Shown: positions 55,870 to 64,000 of the stretch, piece by piece
Layout of the letters: each line of letters opens with the position of its first letter
Numbering within the stretch: the stretch's first letter is position 1
NCBI GenBank assembly: GCA_015039465.1
Contig: MU130238.1
Coordinates: 1 to 64,000, forward strand
Direction: 5' to 3'
Length of the DNA: 64,000 nucleotides
Source: Phlegmacium glaucopus
Taxonomy: Eukaryota > Basidiomycota > Agaricomycetes > Agaricales > Cortinariaceae
Program-made: the position numbers and the translations under genes
The notes under the pieces: model-generated
Seen by the model: only the letters and a program-made list of their open reading frames with translations
The model's database searches: none
Told to the model about the DNA's origin: nothing

Positions 55870-58767
55870 ATGAACTTGGACGAACAGGGATATCCAATCA
55901 CTGTGCCATCATACCCACAACACTCGCGTCACCCAACAAGTCCACATCGCATGGATTTCCACCAACAACCACTTCGAGATCATATTCTTCGACCCACTCC
56001 ACGTCAATACACTGCAGTACCGGAATTTCCAGATAATTATGGCAATGATCCTCCACCTTCAATGCTGCAAAACACGCCAGGATACCCAGAATCTTCATCA
56101 TCCACCATAAAAGAAGAACAAGAATTAAACGCCTATCTCTATTCCCCACCAGATTTCAGAGGGGAAATGAATTCAAATGCGCATCATCCAACACACCCAG
56201 ACCTTAATACCATCCGATACCCTCCCTCTCACAACCCATACCCTTCTTCTGAATTAAATAATCCCAGCACCACTGGCTTAGCCATGCCAATAGGCATGAC
56301 CCGCCTTGGATCACCAGAGGCGCGTCTTGGTCCTGGACCGGCGGAAACTAGTTCTGCAGATTTTCGCTACCAGATGCGTGCGCTTCAATCTCAACAACAC
56401 CAACAACACCAGCGGCACCAACATAATCCCCTTCCGCACCACCAACACCAAAATCATACCCTCAACCACATGCAAGGAAGTCCTACCTTCTTTTCTCCGT
56501 CGATGGGCTACTCGGGCTCTCTAGATCAAGAACATAGCAGCAGCCCAGGCGGGGGTGCATTAGATCGACAACCACAAACGCAATTAACCTCATTGGAGTA
56601 TGATTCGAGAGAACCCCATACACAGCAGCACGTTTCTGTCCCTGCGATGGTTTACAGTTCCCTACGTCATGAACCCATGACCGTACCTGGGCATTCTTCC
56701 TCTCAACAGGGAGTACGACACGATGCAACCCTGAACCACCATGGCGGGAGTCTTACGAGCATAAAGGATAATAACCATGGCTCTGGATCGTATCATACCA
56801 CCAATTCGCCATCCTCCATTCCCATGAGTAATAATAAACATAACCGCGGCATAGCGTCTTCACTGAATACGTCGGCGCCCGGTACCCACACTTCTTCATC
56901 CTTTAGCATGGGACCTAGTCATAGTTCAAGATGGGTAGGCCATCTTTCGGGTTTTGATATGGCGGGTTCAACAGCGGGAGCAACTTCGTTGCGCGGCCAG
57001 GTACCATCAACGCCAGCCCCTGCATCCTCATCGCTAAGACCTATTCTTCGCCACTCCGATTCCGGTAATAGATCATCACCCGAGACCTCTTTCACACAAG
57101 ACAACTCCCGTCTGCGCGCTTCCACAAGTGCACACACCCTCTCTTCGTCACAGTCGACACATACACACAGTCCGTCACCACAGTTATCCGATAATGAGTC
57201 TGCCATTGGAGGACGGCGCCTTGGCAGCGAGGTGGTCTATCCAGATGATCGAGGAGAGAGTGAACAAGAGGTAGATAATACAAAGGAAACCACTTCCCGA
57301 ATGTCCAAGAAGAGCTCGGCAGGAAAGAAGAAAGTTATGGGAGCAAGAGAAGAAATGGGAGAAAGCTTCTTGGCTCCTATGAAGAAGAAGAAGAAATCAA
57401 AGATGCACCGCTGTGAGGTTTGCGGGAAGAAGTTCCCCAGGTACGTTTATTATTTCGTAAGCGTCCTTCACAGTAGACGTGTAAAATGAACTGGAGAATA
57501 CTGAAATTCATTTCTTCTCTGATAGGCCTAGCGGATTGAGAACCCATATGAACACGCATAACAATGAAAAACGTAAGTTGGAACTCTAATTCCCTTTCGT
57601 TTTTCGCAACATTGAAAATATTGACTGGATTTTCAATCTTCTTTCATAGCTTATCCGTGTGGATTTCCAGGTTGCACGCGTACCTTTGGTGTCCGATCCA
57701 ATGCAAAACGTCATCTGCGCACACACGGTGTTGTCCCAACACCAGCAGCTAATCACAGCCCAACAGACTACGTCGTGGGTTTCGTCGTCCAACCCGCACC
57801 GCCATCGTCAACCCATCAACAATCCCAATTGCATTCAGTAGAAGGCGGGGAAGATCTTTCAGGCATTAGGTTGTCCGGCGATAATGTTAACATCCATACC
57901 ACCCACGGCCAAGGCCAGAGCGACCTTCAGCATGAAATGAGTCCTGCACCGTTGTTGAAACTGAGATGGATGCCACCGAGTTTGACAACACGTACGAATG
58001 CTAGGAGTTTGAGAGAGGTTAGGGATGGGCAGCAGGTGCATGGGATAGAAGAAGGTGTAGAAGAGGATGATGGAGAGGATGAGGATGATTTTGTTGGCGG
58101 AAGCAGCATCGGCGGTGTTAGGCGGATGAGCGTAGGCGGATATGATATGGACACGGGGCAAGATGATATAGAAGACCGAGTTGGGGATAGTGACGAAGTC
58201 GACTTTCGCGACAACATTCCTAGACTGAGCATTCGTCCCATAATGCCCTCATCGTCCAACAACAGCGCCGCCGCTGCGTCAAGCTCTGGTATCCAATTGA
58301 CAATGTCACGCCCTGTAAGGTGTTTGTGTTCATCTCCTTGCTCCGAATCGTCAACACAAGGAAGATGCCGGTCATCTCCTTCCTCATTTACGTCTATTTC
58401 ACCCGTTTCTTCGACGTCGTTTGCTAGGTCAAACAGTTCCTTGTCGCCACCATCTATGTCGGCGTATGGGCAACGCGACATTGAAATGATAGGTGTTGGA
58501 GATGGCAGTGGTGTATACACCAGAACTGGGACTATTTCTCGGGAGTACCACGTCCGAGGAACTCATACCGAAGAGCAGAACTCGTACCTTGAGGGAAGAT
58601 CACATCCCTACCATCCATCACAGGTGATTATCTTATTTATTTTTCTACTTGATCTCTACCAGTATGATTTCATCAGTGCCGTCCCCATCTTTCTTGCCTC
58701 CAAAAACAGAAACATCAACTTACATACCCATTTCTACCTCTTCTAGCATCCCAAATACTTTCGTTAA
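55870..58767 (+). CDS. C2H2 zinc-finger transcription factor
   Basis: Exons 55870-57440, 57526-57572, 57650-58623 and 58747-58767 (2613 nt, 870 aa, phases consistent); skipping the last splice would end the protein at 58746. A long Ser/Pro/His/Gln-rich N-terminus (QHQQHQRHQHNPLPHHQHQ) precedes a basic stretch (KKKKKSKMHRC) and two fingers: CEVCGKKFPRPSGLRTHMNT-H, with the splice inside the finger, and CGFPGCTRTFGVRSNAKRH-LRTH, joined by an NNEKPYP linker. The C-terminal half has an acidic run (EEGVEEDDGEDEDDF). A nuclear DNA-binding regulator; targets unknown. Two-finger C2H2 factors with these features occur widely in Agaricomycetes. Confidence 0.85.
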
Positions 58768-59167
58768 ACAAAGGAATAATATTTAATCAAAGGCATACCC
58801 ACACTTTCCCTCCTAGTTTTCGCATCCTACCTGGTCCGAAACTACCTGGTCCGACAGTGGCTAATCCCACACCCTGCGGTCCTAATTTTGGGTTGTAGGA
58901 AGGAAGTGACTTGTTAGCTAGATATAGCGTTAATTTTGTCGTCTTTGGGTGGCATTCTTTTACACAAGATATTGATAATAAGTATTTCATTGGTTCTTTT
59001 TTAATCTATGAACCCGTACTTAGATTCTAGTCATCCTCCACATAACATATAGTAGAAGGATTACCGGTCCGGCAACCATTTCTATTCCGATATCGACGTG
59101 TTGGAATGACTTTGTCTATAACTCTCACCACAATCCACCGTCACTTGACGAGTAAAAATATGCCTTT
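58768..59167. other. short intergenic region
   Basis: 400 bp between the C2H2 gene and PIG-P, on the same strand. It must hold the terminator of the former and the promoter of the latter. No element stands out. Confidence 0.5.
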
Positions 59168-59816
59168 ATGGCTGAATATCCTTCTAAAATATACCTAGAA
59201 AGCTCGCCAAGATCACCCACAGCTCCACATCGCTGGCCACCAGAATCTGAACAACATCGCAGTCGCGCACCAGAATTTTACGGCTTCGTAGCATGGACAT
59301 CTACTTATCTCCTTTTCGTCCTTTACATCCTGTGGGCATTACTTCCAGATGAATATATCGTTTGGTTCGGTATAACTTGGTATCCTAACCGGTATGTCTT
59401 TGTGAACTATCAAATTGTAATTTGTATTGAACGGAGTTATGGATTTACCCTTTACCCACCCAGTGAATGGGCAATTTTAGTCCCTTCATGGACTATCGTG
59501 GTTGCTCTCTTGACTTATATTGTCTATTTCGCCATTGCCATCCGTGCTACACCATCGTTTAATGAGATGAGTGCTATATCAGGTATAACCCAACCTTTAT
59601 TCCGATTGTTGTATGTAACGAATTCTGACTGTTGGTGGGACAGACTCCCGTATTGCTCTTCCCTCATCGGAAGTAGATGGAACGCCTAATCCCTACCTAG
59701 CGTCTGCAAATCCTCGTGCTATACCAGAGTTGTATGATATTCCAATAGGAATGGTCAACAGAGTGTTGTATCACGAAGCCCATCGACGTGCCGCCGAGAT
59801 AATAGACGGTGGTTAA
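59168..59816 (+). CDS. GPI19: GPI-GlcNAc transferase subunit PIG-P
   Basis: Exons 59168-59391, 59464-59582 and 59644-59816 (516 nt, 171 aa, phases consistent). EFYGFVAWTSTYLLFVLYIL then WALLPDEYIVWFGITWYPN, and after the first intron REWAILVPSWTIVVALLTYI, form the two membrane spans and PIG-P signature (YGFV.W..S...F..Y..W...P). The protein is an accessory subunit of the ER complex that adds GlcNAc to phosphatidylinositol, the first step of GPI-anchor synthesis. The C-terminus (DIPIGMVNRVLYH) is also typical. Intact. Confidence 0.88.
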
Positions 59817-60064
59817 TAGATTTCAGACAGGGAAAGGTTAGCCAAACGAACTTTAATAATTCTAGGTATAATATCTACAATAACGATAACATGGATAACA
59901 ATAATCAAAACAAATCGATTTCCCCAGGCCCCTCATTCCTCTGAATCCACAAAATGAGAAAACTGGCAAGGGATTCCGGGATAGCCTCAGATATGTTGAT
60001 GTCACCGGCATCTACAAAAAAAGCACGTAAATCAGTTCGAGTAGAGATCAAATAAATCGCCTCA

Positions 60065-63000
60065 TTACCGAAACATTGAGAGCCTCTCTTGAGCCCTCAT
60101 CGCAATATCATCCAGCTGCCCAGAGACTATACCCTCACCGTTCGTGTCGACAATCTCTCTACACCTTCCGTCTCTACCATGTGCAGAAGGCTTCGTGGTT
60201 TGGTTGACGAACAAAATGCTTCTCCTTGCTTTGCCCAGCCCTTTGGCATTGATCGGCTTCATTCCACCACCAACGATCCTGGAAGGTGCAGAACGCGGAT
60301 GTTTGCTAGCAGAAAAAAACGCGTGCCTCCCTTGGGGCGTTACATTCGTATCGCTCCGTTTCAGATTAGCAGTACGCGACCCAGGTATACACTGATTTTT
60401 AGGATTCAGTAAAGTCTGTGGCACAGCTCCACGAGTACTCCCCTCGTCCGCCGGAACCTGCTGAGCATGGACGGTCTTCTTCGTCTTTGAAGTCACTGCC
60501 CACCGATCTCGCCAACCACTCATAACCACCTTTGTTCGAGAAGCATTCGCCCTCGCTTGCTCTGCATCTTCTTCGTCTAAATCATAATCTGATGCATCAA
60601 CGTCGATAACCGCATTAATACGTTCTGATATCTGCTGTCTAGCCCTTGGGACAACGCCGTCGGAGGTATCGGGTGATGGACTTGGAGGTGATGTAGAATT
60701 GTATCTAGATTCTGGGCAAGAATGTTTCCTGCGTAGCTTTTGCGGGTCTGCCTTCATATAACCCAAGTCGGTGGCATCATCATCAGCTGCGAGTGCGAGA
60801 GCGTTTCGTAAATCAGGACCGTAATAGAGGATGGGTGAGGGGATTTCGTCAACAGGATATTGAACTCTGGTTGGCGAAGGCGTAGCATGCACGAGGATGC
60901 AGCCATCGTCGTCGTTGTTGGCATTCCGCTTCGTGGGAGTTTCTTGAATGAAACCTCTACCAACGAAAGGCGATGGGCGTCGTTTAACAGTCGAAACTGG
61001 GCTAGACACAGCTTCCACTCCGAAGTAGGCTTCTTCATCGCTGTGTATCATTGCTGAATCGTCCATCTGGTCGCTTTTCCATTTTCCACGGGCAGGCGTC
61101 TGTCCAGGTCGAAGTGGTGATGATAGATCCTGTAGATCATTGGAACAGGAAGGCGTAGGCGAGATGTACCCCTCCTCTTGCTCAACTACATCCGGGAATT
61201 CATCTACATGCAAGTCAATATCGATATCGTGATCATATTGAGCTTTGAGGGATAAATCGGAACCATCAAGATCAGGTTCAGAGGTTTCGGCCGCTTCCTC
61301 GTCATCCACCACGATATATAGATTCTCCTTGTCTTGGAGTTTGGAAGAACTAGCAACCGATATGACACCATCGCTGTGCCTGCGTTGTACACCGCATGCC
61401 TTGGACCCAGAGGAAGTGTGGAAGAATTTGGATTGAGCCGATCTGGGAGGAGACGAACTCTTGCGATGTCTCTTCTTTTGGGCCATATCATGATCCATAA
61501 CCTCTGCAAGCCGTCTCTTTCCGCTGGCTTTCCCGCTTAACCCTTGTTGGACGACTACGGGTGGTGTGTTCTGCTTCGTACGTGGAGGTATGATGGGATT
61601 TGGACCTGCATAGGAATGGGAGTCATTAGAGGGTACGAGACACTGAAGGAGGAAAGGGGGAAAAGCTAACCAAAGAAGCTTAGAATACCTCCAGTTGGCA
61701 AGCTTTCTCGGTTTTTGCCCTTGTTTTTCGCCAATTGGCTAGGGCTGTTTGCGACGAGGGGAAGAGGCTTGAGAACACGGGGGATGAAATCTGGGTTGAT
61801 ATCGTCCATAGGCAAACCAGTCATTGGATCGGCATCGCCAAGAGCAATCTTCTTCGCCAGTATAGGATCCATGTCACTAAAATTCATATTGTTCAGCAAC
61901 ATCGACATAATGGAAAAAATTACTTACCTTCCAACGTAAGCTTCATAGTCGTCGTTCCAGTCCCCAGTGACCTCCGTGAGGTAGACAAGCTTTCCCTCTG
62001 TCGGACAATATACACGTTGATGCAAGAAACATTTTTCAGCCAGTTGAAACTGTTTCCAATAGCCAGGCGGAACGGACTTCTTCCCTTCCAACATGATAGC
62101 CCTAACGACTTGTTCTGCAGATTTCCATCTCTTCAAAAGCGTGCAAGCCGTCTTCAAGCCTATACCAGGGATACTCGGGAGGTAATCGCATCCACTGAGA
62201 ATTGCCATTGCCCGGAACTGGACGTCAGACCAGCCTAAGAGGGATATGCCATTTGTATCCGATGAAGAGGCCGTGAGAGAACCGAAATCACTTCGGGATA
62301 TGGAGACGACGGTGCTGGCCACTACATCGAGTTTGAATAATACGTTCTGGCAGCCAAAGACGAGGAGGTCGGAGTCTTCGGTTAGTATGGCGTCGACTAA
62401 TCCTGCGCGTTCCAGGTATGCGAGTTGGGCATCTGCTTCGTAGGGAGCCACAACGTAATTCACTGATTCTGCGCGTAGAGCCTAGCAAAGTACCAATGCT
62501 TTTAATGAATGACTGCGGCAAATATGACTAGGACGGTACCTTGATAAATTGGAATGCCATCTGAGGTGTGACATCAACGCATTTGAGATAAAATTCCCGA
62601 GCTTGAGAATGTTTGCCTTGAGCTGTAAGGGTATTACCCCGGGCTAGGTTCTCGTCGCGCTTCTGCTTGCGTTCATGTTCAGTTCCTTTCTTGGCTGGAA
62701 GAGGACCTCCGTCAAATACAATATATGGCTTGATACCAAAGTGTCGCAGAAGACGCACGCGATGCATCGCGTAGTCTACATACCTGATGAAAGATTTACA
62801 TGTTATTAGTCTCGATGACGAAGAAATGACACGTCAAAAACGATTGAACCAAGTCCCGCCCTCTTCTTCAAATCCCAGCCAAAATAAAGTGGATCGACAC
62901 TCACTTGTGCGTCTTCTTTCCAGTGGCCAGCTCTGTGGCACAAGTATAGATACCCCTATGTAACCAAACGTACGCGTCGACGGCTACGGACTGTCCTGCA

Positions 63001-63065
63001 TAGTCCTTGAGGTGTTTGGTGACTTGTATAGATTTTAGAGCAGGTAAAAGTCCAGATATTCCCAT
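60065..63065 (-). CDS. EXO1: 5'-flap/exonuclease 1 of the XPG/FEN1 family
   Basis: Exons 63065-62905, 62783-62540, 62481-61928, 61876-61671 and 61605-60065 (2706 nt, 901 aa, phases consistent). N-domain: MGISGLLPALKSI, AVDAYVWLHRG, IVFDGGPLPAKK. I-domain: VVAPYEADAQLAYLERAGL and ILTEDSDLLVFGCQN, then ILSGCDYLPSIPGIGLKTA (helix-hairpin region). All acidic metal-binding positions are present. The long disordered C-terminus (Ser/Asp-rich) is normal for EXO1, which resects DNA ends and acts in mismatch repair. PIG-P is convergent, 248 bp away. Confidence 0.92.
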
Positions 63066-63438
63066 AGTTCAAAGCTATGAGATGGGGTATAGAATGGACT
63101 TATAAGTTATAAAAGCCTAGTAGTAAACAGCGACATTAAACGTTTGAATACCGACGCGTGACTCCAATCTAGTCGTGAGTCGTCACGCGGCACGCGTCAC
63201 GAGCACCTGATGAAGCATGGACAACCAAATGGACACACTTGCAACACACTTGTGAGTTCAAGGACAAGGTGAAACCCCAGTGAGTGCTTCAAGTTCAGAG
63301 GACGGACAATCAAAAAAGACCAGTATCTCATCAAGTCCTTTGGCTGCTGCAAGGATTTTTGACCACACCCAGAGATCACTAAATTCTTATTGCCAAGGGG
63401 CCTAGCATGTTAAAAATTGCACATGGTAGGTTAATTCT

Positions 63439-63729
63439 TTAAGGCATATGCCACATCAGGTCTTTTCCCTCTCCCTCTTCCAAAAATAGTATGTTAGGCA
63501 TTTCTTCTTTGATGCTGGGCAAGGCCTTGAGGACCAGCCATCCAACCTGAATGTCTTCCTCACATAGAGGGCAGCACACAGTGGTAGAAACATCATATTT
63601 CAGACCTTCACTCTGGATATAAAACATGATCAAGTGATAAAATAAATAGCACCCCTATGTGCCTACCTTTGACTGTGTCACTGCATGTACTGAAATAATG
63701 GCAAAGACAAGGTCCAGGAGTGCTGCCCA
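63439..63729 (-). CDS. small Cys-containing hypothetical protein, C-terminal exons
   Basis: Two exons join in phase: 63729-63667 (WAALLDLVFAIISVHAVTQS) and 63612-63439 (SEGLKYDVSTTVCCPLCEED, IQVGWLVLKALPSIKEEMPN, stop at 63439). CCPLCEE could be half of a metal site. Upstream exons may lie beyond 63730 or outside the window. A (TA)n run at about 63852-63870 lies close by. Family unknown. Confidence 0.45.
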
Positions 63730-64000
63730 CTTGTGAGATGCAAGAGCAAGTAAAAAAATTGAAAGAATGTTCTTCATTTCTTTGGATATTGATTGAGCTC
63801 AAAGTTACAATGGCAGTGCAATGTCTGCTAAAAATGGCTACATACCATGGCAATATATATATATATATATTAGTGCTTCCAGCCCCTCTACCTCAGGTCA
63901 TGACACAACAGGCTCCCCCTTGTTAATTGCTGCTAGGATTGTCACAGGTTCAAGTCTTGGTTCAAGTTTGTGAAACCTGTGGGCAAATGACACAGGTTGG

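Noticed and set aside
59940..60017. Extra C-terminal exon of EXO1 (INISEAIPESLASFLILWIQ)
   Set aside because: An acceptor exists, but joining from the donor at the EXO1 end gives an immediate stop in the required phase.

Overview
The window is eukaryotic and reads as an Agaricomycete (mushroom-forming basidiomycete) genome. The evidence is genes split by many 45-70 bp introns with GT(A/G)AGT donors and CTRAY-like branch sites, a DUF6532-type gene, a Plavaka-type transposase fragment, a NACHT relic, and Tad1-like LINE, Ty3/gypsy and Ty1/copia retroelements. The species cannot be named from sequence alone. Bases 11380-12289 are an assembly gap (N).

Layout. 1-1.6 kb: the 3' end of a DUF6532-like gene. 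4.1-4.9 kb: a hAT-like MITE. 5.1-21.6 kb: a Ty1/copia element opened by a minus-strand Ty3/gypsy element and two solo gypsy LTRs. The gypsy is itself cut by at least five further insertions, one of which carries a solo LTR of another family, so the nest is four levels deep. 22.7-33.0 kb: a Tad1-like LINE on the minus strand, near full length, with poly(A) tail and target-site duplication, and three insertions. 33-47.5 kb: LTR remnants, three copies of one long repeat (family C), a NACHT-domain relic, a Plavaka transposase fragment, a decayed multi-exon gene and more MITEs. 47.6-63.7 kb: an almost transposon-free, gene-dense segment with a multi-RRM RNA-binding protein, a RAD51 paralog, 5-formyltetrahydrofolate cyclo-ligase, a C2H2 transcription factor, PIG-P, EXO1 and a small Cys-rich hypothetical gene.

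The most unusual content is a set of seven DNA elements (A1, A2, B, C, D, E and the half element F). They share about 20 bp of terminal sequence (core CTTTACNCTCCCCCAC, with TATGG replacing TACNC in E), and all six complete ones make 8-bp target duplications. Their interiors are unrelated, each built from its own short degenerate repeat that starts inside the terminal repeat. No transposase for them is visible here. Removing A1, B and C (and the hAT-like insert at 12975) restores the interrupted gypsy reading frames, which confirms the boundaries.

A second theme is mutational. Most in-frame stops in the retroelements, the Plavaka fragment, the NACHT relic and the decayed genes fall where the family has arginine, and read as CGA to TGA. 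This fits CpG deamination or a RIP-like process acting on the repeat-rich half. The genes right of 47.6 kb show no such stops.
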